A stretch of DNA of 64,000 nt from Cytobacillus gottheilii (GTDB lineage Bacteria > Bacillota > Bacilli > Bacillales > Cytobacillaceae), in assembly GCF_001636345.1 (NCBI RefSeq), contig NZ_KV440945.1, forward strand, positions 1,080,475-1,144,474, in the 5' to 3' direction. Under the pieces are notes generated by a model that saw nothing but the letters and a program-made list of their open reading frames with translations, ran no database searches and had not been told where the DNA came from. Position numbers and translations under genes: made by a program. Below, in pieces: positions 9,423 through 18,157 of this stretch (the first letter of the stretch is position 1; each line of letters starts with the position of its first letter).

Positions 9423-10040
9423 ATGGAAGTTAGGCAGCATTTATTTATTGATTTTGAATTTACAATGCCTGATAAAGGCAAACAATATAAAGGATTTTAT
9501 CCGGAAATCATTGAAGTGGGTGTCGTATCAGTCATCAATAATCAAATCTTCGAAGAATTCTCCTCTTATGTAACACCAATCCAATATCCGAAATTATCGA
9601 AACGGTGTAAATCCTTTCTAAACATCTCGCAGCAGCAGGTTGATGATGGGATTGCTTTTTCAGAACTTGTTCAAAAGCTTAAGGAAATGACGGGAGAACA
9701 TTCATATACCATTGTAACCTGGGGAAATACTGATATGAAGGTTCTGCGTTCTAACTGTGAAAAGGCAGGGCTGCATTTTCCTTTTTCAGGGAAAGAGGTA
9801 GACCTGTCAATGGAGTATAAGCGCTTTTTTGGTGACAAAAATCAAACTGGTTTATGGAAGGCTGTTCAAGAATACGGCAAAGATGGTGTTGGTTTGCATC
9901 ACCGGGCATTGGATGATGCATTAACAACCTATAAGATCTTTAAGCTTGTCGAGAAGGACAAACAATATTTACAAAAACATGAGCCTACTACAATCGGGGA
10001 TCGAGTAGATTTGGCGGAGCTCTTTAATAAATTCGCCTAG
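9423..10040 (+). CDS. kapD: 3'-5' exonuclease KapD, inhibitor of the KinA sporulation pathway
   Basis: A 205-residue DEDDh exonuclease. Exo motifs are visible: DFEF near residue 10 (Exo I), TWGNTDMKV (Exo II) and HHRALDDALTT (Exo III with His and Asp). In B. subtilis KapD inhibits KinA-dependent sporulation initiation, by an unclear mechanism. The ATG at 9423 follows AGGTG by 6 nt; a GTG at 9414 is an alternative. Convergent with kapB, as the kap locus name suggests a shared pathway. Confidence 0.9.
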   Translation: MEVRQHLFIDFEFTMPDKGKQYKGFYPEIIEVGVVSVINNQIFEEFSSYVTPIQYPKLSKRCKSFLNISQQQVDDGIAFSELVQKLKEMTGEHSYTIVTWGNTDMKVLRSNCEKAGLHFPFSGKEVDLSMEYKRFFGDKNQTGLWKAVQEYGKDGVGLHHRALDDALTTYKIFKLVEKDKQYLQKHEPTTIGDRVDLAELFNKFA

Positions 10041-10088
10041 TTAAAATAGAGCTGCTAGGGACTTATACAATAAGGGGTAAAATGTAAA

Positions 10089-10117
10089 AAAACTGCCGCA
10101 GTCAGTGCAGCAGTTTT
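10089..10117. terminator. Bidirectional terminator between kapD and kapB
   Basis: Stem AAAACTGC / GCAGTTTT with a 13-nt loop. The kapB stop codon lies in the downstream arm. Confidence 0.75.
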
Positions 10118-10499
10118 AATCTTTAAAGTAAGTACCCTCTAATATACGGATATTATCCAGGCTTTTTTGTGCCCATTCGTTATCCGTTTTCAAAAGGTCT
10201 TCTTTCATTTGATCCAAAACCTCTTTAAGTGAGTCTGTATACGAAGGGATTTCGCCTTCGTACGCTCGGACCATTTGTTTTGGGATATTGGTTTGCTCCC
10301 GGAATGATAATGCTTTTCTCTCATGAAATATCATCACATCTGCTTGTTTAGGGTTATGTAAATCTCCCTGCATTGGGTGTTTGGCCACAGCTAGCACACG
10401 CATCACGTAATGCATAGGGCGGATGTCTGTAATCTCCCCAATATATTTACCTGTTTTATAAATTCCTGTCACCTTGTCGCCGATTTGAAATTCTGCCAT
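10116..10499 (-). CDS. kapB: Kinase-associated protein B (KapB)
   Basis: A 127-residue homologue of B. subtilis KapB, needed for KinB-dependent sporulation signalling. Family blocks: [37 protein letters not shown] and [15 protein letters not shown]. Although the historic name says lipoprotein, the sequence here starts MAEFQIG with no signal peptide or lipobox, so it should be cytoplasmic (SH3-like fold). ATG chosen because GGAGGG lies about 9 nt upstream; the 18 extra codons of open frame precede that site. Confidence 0.9.
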   Translation of the reverse strand: MAEFQIGDKVTGIYKTGKYIGEITDIRPMHYVMRVLAVAKHPMQGDLHNPKQADVMIFHERKALSFREQTNIPKQMVRAYEGEIPSYTDSLKEVLDQMKEDLLKTDNEWAQKSLDNIRILEGTYFKD

Positions 10500-10592
10500 T
10501 TTTTTATACCCTCCTTTCATTACTATTATGGTTTGTCTAAAGTGCAAAATCAAATTATAATTTCCATATACATATCGAATGGAGGACTAATG

Positions 10593-11342
10593 ATGAAAAA
10601 ACGTTTATTGGCAGTATTGACTATTCTGCTCCTGGTACTGACAGCTTGTGGAACAAATACGGAGGATTCGGCTGAACCTTCTGAATCCAATGGAACTGAC
10701 TCTTCTGAATCCAATGGAACTGACTCTTCTGAATCCAATGAAACTGAAGCTGTCCAATCAAGTTTGCCTCAGCTGAGTGAAGAAGTCAGCAATAATGAAA
10801 AGCTCGTGGAGATGACAACCTCATTAGGAGTCATTAAAATGAAGCTATTTCCTGAGCAGGCTCCAAAAGCAGTTGAAAACTTTATTACACATAGTAAAGA
10901 CGGTTATTATGAAGGAATTATATTTCACCGTGTCATACAAGATTTTATGATTCAAACTGGTGATCCACAAGGAACGGGAATGGGCGGTGAAAGTATTTTT
11001 GGAGAACCATTTGAAGATGAGTTTTCCAGCGATCTTTTTCATTTTAGAGGAGCTTTAGCTATGGCCAACTCTGGTGCCAATACTAATGGCAGCCAATTCT
11101 TTATAGTTCAAAATAAAAACCTTGATCCGAGTCTCACAAAACAAATGCAGGATGCAGAATATCCTGATGAAGCTGTGACAGCCTACGAAGCAGGTGGAAC
11201 ACCATGGCTGGATGGTAAGCACACTGTATTTGGACAAGTTATAGAAGGCATGGACATAGTAGATGAAATTGCGGCTGCTGAAGCGGAAAATGATAAACCG
11301 CTTGAAGATATTGTGATCGAAAAGATAACTGTTATTGAATAG
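10593..11342 (+). CDS. Cyclophilin-type peptidyl-prolyl isomerase lipoprotein
   Basis: A 249-residue protein: lipoprotein signal with lipobox LTAC (Cys19), a Ser/Glu/Asn/Thr-rich linker (about 20-70), and a cyclophilin domain (about 75-249) with the conserved [19 protein letters not shown] block (Arg, Phe, Gln of the active site), [15 protein letters not shown] and HTVFGQV. It catalyses cis-trans proline isomerisation, here outside the membrane, for protein folding. The ATG at 10593 is 7 nt from GGAGG; the ATG at 10590 is too close. The linker is encoded by three 24-bp tandem repeats. Confidence 0.9.
   Translation: MKKRLLAVLTILLLVLTACGTNTEDSAEPSESNGTDSSESNGTDSSESNETEAVQSSLPQLSEEVSNNEKLVEMTTSLGVIKMKLFPEQAPKAVENFITHSKDGYYEGIIFHRVIQDFMIQTGDPQGTGMGGESIFGEPFEDEFSSDLFHFRGALAMANSGANTNGSQFFIVQNKNLDPSLTKQMQDAEYPDEAVTAYEAGGTPWLDGKHTVFGQVIEGMDIVDEIAAAEAENDKPLEDIVIEKITVIE
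10680..10751 (+). repeat. Three 24-bp tandem repeats in the cyclophilin linker
   Basis: Three near-perfect copies of a 24-bp unit encoding SESNGTDS, the third ending in NETE. In frame, so copy number can vary without breaking the gene. Confidence 0.85.
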
Positions 11343-11416
11343 TGCTCTAGGTCCAAAATGACTGTTCAATTGCGCATAGTAACCTTTCACTCTAGACAGC
11401 TTTTTATTGAGAAATC

Positions 11417-11425
11417 TGTTATAAT
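11417..11425 (+). promoter_or_regulatory. Extended -10 promoter
   Basis: TGTTATAAT, about 40 nt before the start of the downstream small membrane protein gene. Confidence 0.5.
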
Positions 11426-11465
11426 TAGGCATTGACCATGACAGTTGCAGAAAGGATGGATGTTA

Positions 11466-11681
11466 ATGGCTCAATGGTTCATATTTTCTTTATTTTTGTA
11501 TTTTCCAGAAGATAAGACAGAATATATACCTGCAGCAATTTGGTGCATTATTTTCCTCATAGCCGCTGCGTTAACAATGAAATTTATTATACATGTTTCA
11601 AAACGTGAAGGCGAAAAAACAAAAGAATTAGAAGAGCGTATAAACCGCCAGATGGCAAGTCAGCAAAAAGAGAACAGTTAA
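11466..11681 (+). CDS. Small single-pass membrane protein
   Basis: A 71-residue protein starting MAQWFIFSLFLYF. It has a hydrophobic N-terminus, a second hydrophobic segment at about residues 27-46 and a charged, probably coiled-coil tail (KREGEKTKELEERINRQ). AAAGGATGG precedes the ATG. Its TAA stop falls in the loop of the terminator. No family recognised. Confidence 0.7.
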   Translation: MAQWFIFSLFLYFPEDKTEYIPAAIWCIIFLIAAALTMKFIIHVSKREGEKTKELEERINRQMASQQKENS

Positions 11682-11698
11682 AACTGTTCTCTTTTTTA
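11666..11698 (+). terminator. Rho-independent terminator
   Basis: Perfect 14-bp stem AAAAGAGAACAGTT / AACTGTTCTCTTTT with T-run. The stop codon of the preceding gene is within it. Confidence 0.88.
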
Positions 11699-11844
11699 TG
11701 TTTATTGAGAGGTCTGCAGTCGTTTAACACCGATGCTGGTGACGGATATTCAGCATGCAAATAGGAAACAATATAGCATGTCCTTTTCACAAATGGTTAA
11801 TAGTTAGCTTATATGGAAAACATAGTGCTTGGGGGTATTCTACA

Positions 11845-12408
11845 GTGAAAAAACTAGTTGCGGCACTGGCTGTCTTAATTTTAGCAGGATGCGGCGAAGA
11901 AAACATAACGAACGTAGATGTTGAAATGCATAATGCGGTAGGCGATTCGCTGGGGACAATCAAGCTTGGTCAGCAAACACAAGGCGTGAAACTGGAGCTT
12001 GATTTAGAAGGCTTGCCTCCAGGAGAGCATGCCCTGCATATTCATGAAAAAGGTGAATGTGAACCGCCTGACTTTAAGTCCGCAGGCAACCATTTTAATC
12101 CGGATGATAAAGAGCATGGCTTGCTTCATCCAAAAGGAGCGCACGCAGGTGATCTACCGAATATTATTGTAGAAGATGATGGGAAAGTAAAGGCAGAACT
12201 AATGGCGCCGCAAGTATCATTAAAAGAGGATAAAACCTCCCTTTTTACAAAAGACGGAACAACGATTGTCATCGATGAGGGAATAGATGATGGAATGACC
12301 CAGCCTTCTGGGGATTCAGGAGAAAGAATTGCCTGCGGCAGAATATCAAAGGATAAAGATGAAAAAAACACGAAAAGTGCACAAGATGATACAGGAAAAG
12401 AAGAGTAA
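11845..12408 (+). CDS. sodC: Cu/Zn superoxide dismutase-like lipoprotein with a changed copper ligand
   Basis: A 187-residue lipoprotein (GTG start; lipobox LAGC, Cys16), SOD Cu/Zn fold, related to B. subtilis YojM. Present: copper ligands His65 and His67 (LHIHEKGEC), bridging His83 (NHFNP), zinc ligands His91, His100 and Asp103 (AHAGD), the Cys72/Cys164 pair and active-site Arg161 (ERIACG). The fourth copper His, expected in VVHE..DD, is Asp144 here (IVIDEGIDD). YojM of B. subtilis is known to lack two Cu ligands. The long acidic/Lys C-terminal tail (about 168-187) is unusual. Dismutase activity is therefore uncertain. Confidence 0.85.
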   Translation: MKKLVAALAVLILAGCGEENITNVDVEMHNAVGDSLGTIKLGQQTQGVKLELDLEGLPPGEHALHIHEKGECEPPDFKSAGNHFNPDDKEHGLLHPKGAHAGDLPNIIVEDDGKVKAELMAPQVSLKEDKTSLFTKDGTTIVIDEGIDDGMTQPSGDSGERIACGRISKDKDEKNTKSAQDDTGKEE

Positions 12409-12417
12409 ATGAACAAT

Positions 12418-12452
12418 AAACCCAAGAGGCCATTAGTCCTTCTTGGGTTTAC
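12418..12452. terminator. Bidirectional terminator between sodC and patB
   Basis: Stem AAACCCAAGA / TCTTGGGTTT around a 13-nt loop. Confidence 0.8.
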
Positions 12453-12483
12453 TTTAGGTTAGGTCAATCATTAAAAAAGATAT

Positions 12484-13653
12484 TTAAGAGAAGGCGTGTT
12501 TAACTCGATTTAGTCCGTCCAGCAAGACCGTTTGAGAGCAGGCAAAATTTAAACGTACAAACCCTTCGCCGCCTGGTCCGTATTTATTGCCAGGTTCAAG
12601 AGCTACCTTTCCTTTTTTTAACAGACGCTCCTGTATTTCATCATCTGGCAGTTCAAGCTTACGGCAATCAAGCCATAACAAATAAGTTCCTTCCGGCTCT
12701 ATTGCTTTTATCTCAGGAAGGTTTTCCTCGATAAATTGAATGGATATTCTTCGATTTTCTTCTAGGTAATGCAACAATTCATTTAGCCATGTATCTCCAA
12801 AGCGATAGGCTGCTTCCATACCTGTTAATCCAAAAGTTGATAATGTGAAGAACCCTTGTTTTGCTTGAAGATCACTAAACCGTTTTCGCAGCTGTTCATT
12901 TTCAATTAAGACGGCTGAAGCCTGCAGACCTGCTAAATTAAATGTTTTTGTCGGTGCAATACAAGTGATGGTTATTTCTTTAAAACGCTGGTCCAATGAA
13001 GCAATCGGAAGATGTTGATGTGGAGTATAAACTAAATCTGCGTGAATTTCGTCTGAAAGAATATAACAATTATATTGGCAGCATAGATCGCCAATCTTTT
13101 TTAGCTCATCTTTTGTCCACACACGGCCGCCGGGATTATGAGGGTTACATAAAAGAAACAGTTTTACCCCCTCTTTAAGCCTCTCTTCAAAGTCAACAAA
13201 ATCAATCTCATATTGATCATCTTTTAATATCAGAGGTGAATTGACAACTACTCTTTCATTTCCTTCAATCATGCTGAAAAATGGAGTGTATACGGGAGAT
13301 TGAAGCATAACTTTATCGCCTTTTTCGGTAAACGCCAGAATAGCTGCAGCAATTGAAGGGACAACACCAAGGCTAAATAATACCGCATTTTTTGATACTT
13401 CCCAGTTATGGCGCTTTTTTTGCCACTCCGTAATCGCATTAGTGGTTGAGGCTGATGCATATGTATATCCATAGATTTTATGCTGAACTCTCTTTTCAAG
13501 TGCCTCTATAACTTCATTTGGGGGCATAAATTCCATGTCAGCCACCCACATTGGCAAAACTTCATCTGAACCAAATAGATCTTTTCTTAATCCCCATTTA
13601 ACCGAATTCGTCTGCTCGCGATTAATTGGTGTGTGAAAATCATAATTCGTCAT
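12484..13653 (-). CDS. patB: Cystathionine beta-lyase / C-S lyase, MalY-PatB family
   Basis: A 389-residue PLP enzyme (aminotransferase class I fold). Lys236 in APTKTFNLAG binds PLP, Asp201 (SDEIHADL) the pyridine nitrogen, and Asn173 (NPHNPGG) the O3'. PatB of B. subtilis cleaves cystathionine and cysteine to homocysteine/pyruvate or sulfide. The gene sits where patB sits in the B. subtilis yug region, divergent from yugE. ATG with AAGGCGGTG upstream. Confidence 0.92.
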   Translation of the reverse strand: MTNYDFHTPINREQTNSVKWGLRKDLFGSDEVLPMWVADMEFMPPNEVIEALEKRVQHKIYGYTYASASTTNAITEWQKKRHNWEVSKNAVLFSLGVVPSIAAAILAFTEKGDKVMLQSPVYTPFFSMIEGNERVVVNSPLILKDDQYEIDFVDFEERLKEGVKLFLLCNPHNPGGRVWTKDELKKIGDLCCQYNCYILSDEIHADLVYTPHQHLPIASLDQRFKEITITCIAPTKTFNLAGLQASAVLIENEQLRKRFSDLQAKQGFFTLSTFGLTGMEAAYRFGDTWLNELLHYLEENRRISIQFIEENLPEIKAIEPEGTYLLWLDCRKLELPDDEIQERLLKKGKVALEPGNKYGPGGEGFVRLNFACSQTVLLDGLNRVKHAFS

Positions 13654-13675
13654 TTTAGCACCGCCTTTTTTAGAT

Positions 13676-13703
13676 TTGCACTTTTCCCTTTCTATGATAA
13701 GAT
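13676..13703 (+). promoter_or_regulatory. Possible sigma-A promoter for yugE
   Basis: TTGCAC, 16 bp, TGA-TAAGAT (extended -10 type), about 35 nt ahead of the start. Confidence 0.45.
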
Positions 13704-13738
13704 ATGAAGACTAAAAATGAAAATAAAAGGTGAGCAGA

Positions 13739-13999
13739 TTGCAAAGTCAAGAAATGAATCTAAGGCTTGTTGATACGTTAAACAGCTGGGATCCCTTTCA
13801 GATCGGGTCTGGAAGCTATGATACGGAAATTGCGGATATCCTGCAGGCTGTACAAGATCTGAACGATGCTGAGCAGCTTTCAAGGAAAATACAAGCAATC
13901 TTTGAGTTTTCCTTTGAAGAAGTGCTTCCTCTAAAGCATTGTTATACAATGGCTGTACAATTGCTTTCTATTAAAAATGATAGTTCATGCAGCATATAA
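13739..13999 (+). CDS. yugE: YugE-like DUF1871 family protein
   Basis: An 86-residue, mostly helical cytoplasmic protein. Start taken as TTG 13739, 5-6 nt after AAAGGTGA; GTG 13730 and ATG 13754 are alternatives. The size and position between patB and yugF agree with B. subtilis YugE (DUF1871). Acidic, no membrane segment. Function unknown. Confidence 0.75.
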   Translation: MQSQEMNLRLVDTLNSWDPFQIGSGSYDTEIADILQAVQDLNDAEQLSRKIQAIFEFSFEEVLPLKHCYTMAVQLLSIKNDSSCSI

Positions 14000-14000
14000 A

Positions 14001-14036
14001 AAATACGGCACGCCTGCTGGCATGCCGTATTTTTTA
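14001..14036. terminator. Bidirectional terminator between yugE and yugF
   Basis: Stem AAATACGGCA / TGCCGTATTT with T-run on both strands. Confidence 0.88.
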
Positions 14037-14064
14037 TTATACAGCTATGAGGTTTCTCAAAGCT

Positions 14065-14901
14065 TTACACGCTCACAGCAGGTAAAAATCCTTTCATTTC
14101 TGCTACAATTTCTTCTGGCCTCTCTTCAGGAACGAGATGGCCTGTCTCTTTTAAAATGATCAATTTTGAATTAGGCAAATTTTTGTGCAGTCTCTTTCCT
14201 TTTGAAAGAGGAACTACACGGTCATGCTCACCCCAAATAAGCAGGCATGGTGTATGAATTCGTTTTATATCCTCTTCCGTTAAATCACCTTCCCGGTGGC
14301 GTATCATTCGTGTTAAACCTTGGAAAATGGAGTTATTAAGGAAAGGAGACATATATCCTTTTCTCATATCTTCATCAATCATTGCCTGATTATAAACGAC
14401 ATTCTTTAAGTTTTTTTCTAGTCCAGATTTTGCAAGATGGCGTTTAACATACAGGTGAAAAAAAGGAATATAGCTTGTATAGACTAAAGATTGATGTGAT
14501 TTGGGCAGATAAGCAGAACTGCATAGGAGCAGTGCACTGCTAGCTGCTGCAGGCCGCTGCAGAAGCATATTCATGACAATTTGTCCGCCCATAGAGTGTC
14601 CGGCCAGTATCATATTGGAAATCTGCAGGCGATCAGTAAGTTCAAATATCGAACTTGCCATGTTTTGATAAGAATAAAGAAATCGCTTTGACTTTCCGCT
14701 CTTTCCGAAAGGAGGAATATCGACTGCTAAGATATTATATTCTTCCTGCAAATGTGGAATAAGCTTGCGAAAACTGAATGCTGAGGAGAGGAAGCCATGC
14801 AGCATAATAATCGTAGGACTTGCTGATGGATGCTTAAAATATTCGTAATAAAACTCATTGCCGTTAATATTTTCGATGCCAGAATAGAACTTGCTTTTCA
14901 C
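14065..14901 (-). CDS. yugF: Alpha/beta hydrolase YugF
   Basis: A 278-residue alpha/beta-hydrolase fold enzyme. Motifs: oxyanion MLHGFLSS, nucleophile Ser in AGHSMGGQI, acid in WGEHDRVVP and His in ETGHLVPEE. Likely an esterase or related hydrolase; substrate unknown. GTG start at 14901, 6 nt after AAAGGAGG; the ORF continues upstream through the SD itself and so cannot start there. No signal peptide. Confidence 0.88.
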   Translation of the reverse strand: MKSKFYSGIENINGNEFYYEYFKHPSASPTIIMLHGFLSSAFSFRKLIPHLQEEYNILAVDIPPFGKSGKSKRFLYSYQNMASSIFELTDRLQISNMILAGHSMGGQIVMNMLLQRPAAASSALLLCSSAYLPKSHQSLVYTSYIPFFHLYVKRHLAKSGLEKNLKNVVYNQAMIDEDMRKGYMSPFLNNSIFQGLTRMIRHREGDLTEEDIKRIHTPCLLIWGEHDRVVPLSKGKRLHKNLPNSKLIILKETGHLVPEERPEEIVAEMKGFLPAVSV

Positions 14902-15011
14902 AGTGCTCCTCCTTTTACATGTCAAAGTTTACTATGTTTATTTTGCCGTTATGCCAACCTTTTACACATAAAAAAAGAAAAAATCACCTTTTTATCAGAG
15001 GAGAATCTGAA

Positions 15012-15042
15012 CAAAAAAAGGACAATCTAAAATTAGATTGTC
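15012..15042 (-). terminator. Rho-independent terminator for the XRE regulator gene
   Basis: On the minus strand, stem GACAATCT / AGATTGTC followed by CTTTTTTTG, about 75 nt after the gene's stop. Confidence 0.75.
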
Positions 15043-15114
15043 ACTTCAAAAAGGGGGGAATACTAGAAAGCTTATAAAACTATCATGTCCAATTCTGCAT
15101 GCCTTTATACTTCT

Positions 15115-15477
15115 TTATTGAGATTCATATTTAACTTCATAGAGCATTTGCATCACTCGAAGGAAATCTTCTTCCCGAAATTCCTTCGCTTTTCGGAGGA
15201 TTAGCTTAGCCTTTTTTAGTCCGATCTCCTGAACCAGCTGTTCAATTTCTTTGTCAATGCCATTATTTTCTGTATGAAGTTCCTGCTCCAGCAGCTCTGA
15301 TGCGGGAATATCCAGTACTGTGGAGATTTTTAAAACGGTATTGGTATCCGGTATTTGTTCACCTTTTTCATACTTCTCGATTGTTGCAGTACCAACTCTG
15401 ATTTTCATAGCTAATTCAGATTGTGATAACTTTGCTCTTTGCCGTGCAAGCTTTAAATTTTCACTTAAATAAGACAA
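15115..15477 (-). CDS. XRE/Cro-type HTH transcriptional regulator
   Basis: About 120 residues. The N-terminal HTH_3 domain (residues 5-60: LARQRAKLSQSELAMKIRVGTATIEKYEKGEQIPDTNTVLKI in sections) is typical of SinR/Xre proteins. The C-terminal part (70-120) is helical and rich in Glu/Lys, probably for dimerisation. TTG start at 15477 is 6 nt after GAGGTG; the GTG at 15486 would overlap this site. Divergent from yugI. Targets unknown. Confidence 0.8.
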   Translation of the reverse strand: MSYLSENLKLARQRAKLSQSELAMKIRVGTATIEKYEKGEQIPDTNTVLKISTVLDIPASELLEQELHTENNGIDKEIEQLVQEIGLKKAKLILRKAKEFREEDFLRVMQMLYEVKYESQ

Positions 15478-15595
15478 TGTTCCCACCTCTTTTTTTATTC
15501 TACTATCTTTATTTTAACACGCATTAGGGTGATTAAATCCAGTTCGCTTGTAAAAATTGTTTCCGTTTGCAATAAAACGTATTCTTTGCTTATTT

Positions 15596-15624
15596 TTGTA
15601 ATGTGCATCACCTTATGTTATAAT
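15596..15624 (+). promoter_or_regulatory. Sigma-A promoter of yugI
   Basis: TTGTAA (15596-15601), 17 bp, TATAAT (15619-15624) with an extended -10 TG. About 40 nt ahead of the SD. Confidence 0.65.
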
Positions 15625-15675
15625 TATTTATTGCGAATAATTAACGTATAAATTTAATCAATTAGGAGTGTTTTC

Positions 15676-16077
15676 ATGTCAGAGAAAGTTGAAGTTGGAA
15701 GTGTAATTACAGGGAAAGTAACAGGTATTCAGCCATATGGAGCATTTGTGGCTTTAGATGAAAATACACAAGGTCTTGTGCATATTTCAGAGGTTACACA
15801 CGGATTTGTAAAAGATATCAACGAACATTTAAAAGTTGGTGATGAGGTAAACGTAAAAGTTTTATCTATCGACGAGCAAGCTGGAAAAATTGGTCTTTCT
15901 ATTCGTGCAACAGAAGAAGCACCTGCGCAAGCGGAAAGCAAACCAAAGAAGCCACGCAAGCGCCAAGCGGCACCAATTAAGTTTGAAGATGAATCAGCTC
16001 AAGGATTTAACACTTTAAAAGATAAACTTCAAGAGTGGATTGACCAGTCTGAACGTGATGATCTAATTAAAAAGTAA
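15676..16077 (+). CDS. yugI: S1 RNA-binding domain general stress protein 13
   Basis: A 133-residue protein with one S1 (OB-fold) domain, residues 4-78 (GSVITGKVTGIQPYGAFVAL, GLVHISEVT, KVLSID). The Lys/Arg/Pro-rich linker (about 85-105) is followed by a helical tail. Matches B. subtilis YugI/GSP13, a ribosome-associated stress protein. ATG with AGGAGTG upstream. Followed by a terminator and then directly by a group II intron. Confidence 0.92.
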   Translation: MSEKVEVGSVITGKVTGIQPYGAFVALDENTQGLVHISEVTHGFVKDINEHLKVGDEVNVKVLSIDEQAGKIGLSIRATEEAPAQAESKPKKPRKRQAAPIKFEDESAQGFNTLKDKLQEWIDQSERDDLIKK

Positions 16078-16087
16078 TATAGAGTAA

Positions 16088-16113
16088 AGTCAGGCAAATG
16101 CCTGGCTTTTTTT
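16088..16113 (+). terminator. Terminator of yugI, target of intron copy 1
   Basis: Stem AGTCAGGC / GCCTGGCT with an A/T loop, followed by TTTTTTT. The intron begins 3-4 nt further on. Confidence 0.85.
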
Positions 16114-16116
16114 GTT

Positions 16117-18007
16117 GTGTGCCCGGCATGGGTGCAGGCTCTAGGGTGCGAGTCCCGAACGGCGAAGGCAGTAGTAGTCGTAGCTTAAGACAAGGATATG
16201 CGGGGTGACCCTCCTATCTGAAGGAAGTCGGCGGCAAACTTCCGCTCTGAGGAACACGAATCTCATATGAGGCTAGATGACATTGGGTGAGTCTGCAATA
16301 CAAGACAAAGTCCATACTGCCAAAGGTGTCACAGAGTAAATGAGGCGGAGACATGGAAGGAAAGTCTGTACTCTTACCCGGGGAGAACCTGTCGATATGC
16401 CGTACTCATGCGGTAAGCCTATCCGTGAGGATAAGTTGAACGACAGGCGTCAGCAGAAGCCATAGTACTTATTCGCTTAAGAGGATAAGGAAGGGCTGAA
16501 CCGGTTATGGAAAATAGGAACTAGGCGTATCTTTCCATTCGATGAAACAGAAAACATAGTACCTGTTTAATGAAAGAAACGGTGAATCCGCGGGGGTCAT
16601 TAAACAGGGTGGAGAATGAAAAGGACACAAACAGAACACCTATTTACGCGGGAGGTTATATCAATGTTAATGGAACGAATCATGTCACGGGAAAACCTAC
16701 TTAATGCGATTAAAAGAGTAGAAAAGAATAAGGGAAAACATGGAGTGGACGAAATGCCCGTCACTGCTCTTCGTGGACATATTATGCTCAACTGGAGCGA
16801 ACTGCGAAAATCCCTCTTCGAGGGAACCTATATCCCATCCCCCGTCCGTCGAGTCGAAATCCCGAAACCAGACGGCAAAGGGAAGAGGAAACTGGGAATC
16901 CCAACCGTGACAGACCGTTTCATTCAACAAGCAATCACCCAAGTGCTTACCAGAATGTATGACCCTAGTTTCTCTGAATGTAGCTTCGGCTTTCGCCCTA
17001 ACAGGCGAGCGCACCAGGCTGTTAAATTAGCCCAAAGCTATATAGAAGAGGGTTATCGATGGGTAGTCGACATTGACCTTGAAAAGTTCTTTGACAAGGT
17101 TAACCACGATAGATTAATGAGTAAATTAGCCATGAGGATAAAGGATAGTACTCTCCTCAAACTAATAAGACGGTTCTTAACCTCTGGTGTTATGGAAGGC
17201 GGACTTGTCAGTCCTAACCTTGAGGGGACACCGCAAGGTGGACCTTTAAGCCCTTTACTTTCGAATATTGTGTTGGATGAACTGGATAAAGAACTGGAGC
17301 GCAGAGGACATCGCTTTGTCCGCTACGCCGATGATTGTAATATCTATGTGAAATCTAAAAGAGCTGGAGAAAGAGTTATGAAGGCAATGACCCATTTTAT
17401 CGAGAGGAATCTTAAACTGAAGGTTAACAAGGATAAAAGTGCTGTAGACCGCCCTTGGAAAAGGAAATTTCTTGGGTTCAGTTTTACAAGTAATCTAAAA
17501 CCGAAGGTGAGAATATCTCCCCAATCAGTTAAACGGTTTAAAGATAAAATAAGAAAGCTTACAAGCAGACGAAGGTCAATTGCCATGGAAGATAGGATTC
17601 ATAACCTTAACCAATATCTAGTGGGATGGGTTAATTATTATCATTTAGCAGATACCCGTTCAGTAATCGCAAAACTCGAAGGATGGCTTAATCGAAGGTT
17701 AAGAATGATTCGATGGAAGGAATGGAAACTTCCCCAAACGAAGGTCAAGAAACTTATTAAACTAGGTGTTTCGAAAGGGAAAGCATATGAATGGGGAAAT
17801 ACAAGAAAGGCTTATTGGAGGATATCCAAAAGTCCAATTCTTCATAAAACATTAGGGAAAGCCTACTGGCTTTCCCTTGGGTTAAAAAGTATTTCTGCTA
17901 GATATGACTTACTGCGTTCGACTTAATCGGAACCGCCGTATACGGAACCGTACGTACGGTGGTGTGAGAGGGATAAATGGAGGTTAATCGCCTCCCCCTA
18001 TCTCAAT
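16117..18007 (+). mobile_element. Group II intron, bacterial class C, copy 1
   Basis: 1,891 nt, from GTGTGCCCGG (the GUGYG 5' end) to CTATCTCAAT (AY 3' end). The 5' half shows the conserved class C domain I sequence (GGGTGCGAGTCCCGAAC, TTACCCGGGGAG). The ORF lies in domain IV. Domain V is at about 17933-17962, with stem CCGCCGTA / TACGGTGG and a CGC catalytic triad, and a domain VI hairpin follows. The closest relative I recall is the Oceanobacillus iheyensis / B. halodurans type. Insertion immediately after a terminator hairpin is the class C target preference. Ends defined by comparing the two copies. Confidence 0.95.
16664..17926 (+). CDS. ltrA: Group II intron reverse transcriptase/maturase, copy 1
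   Basis: A 420-residue multifunctional intron protein: reverse transcriptase domain (about 30-290) with YADD at 221-224, QGGPLSPLLSN and FRPNRRAHQAV, then a maturase (GIIM/X) domain (about 300-400; LNQYLVGWVNYY, RLRMIRWKEW). No C-terminal endonuclease domain, as usual for class C. Start ATG 16664 has GGGAGG 8 nt upstream and gives the usual family length; an in-frame ATG at 16616 is possible. It binds and helps splice its own intron and primes retrohoming. Confidence 0.94.
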   Translation: MLMERIMSRENLLNAIKRVEKNKGKHGVDEMPVTALRGHIMLNWSELRKSLFEGTYIPSPVRRVEIPKPDGKGKRKLGIPTVTDRFIQQAITQVLTRMYDPSFSECSFGFRPNRRAHQAVKLAQSYIEEGYRWVVDIDLEKFFDKVNHDRLMSKLAMRIKDSTLLKLIRRFLTSGVMEGGLVSPNLEGTPQGGPLSPLLSNIVLDELDKELERRGHRFVRYADDCNIYVKSKRAGERVMKAMTHFIERNLKLKVNKDKSAVDRPWKRKFLGFSFTSNLKPKVRISPQSVKRFKDKIRKLTSRRRSIAMEDRIHNLNQYLVGWVNYYHLADTRSVIAKLEGWLNRRLRMIRWKEWKLPQTKVKKLIKLGVSKGKAYEWGNTRKAYWRISKSPILHKTLGKAYWLSLGLKSISARYDLLRST

Positions 18008-18157
18008 TGTTTAAGGAATAGATCTATAAAACAGTCCAGCCGTGCAGCTCATTTAAAAGATTTTTCTTTTCTTTTCAAAAAAATCGCTCTATTTAGTTTT
18101 AAGGCGGGACAATAAACGTTAAAATAGAAAGTAGAATTTTGAATGGGAGGAATGAGC

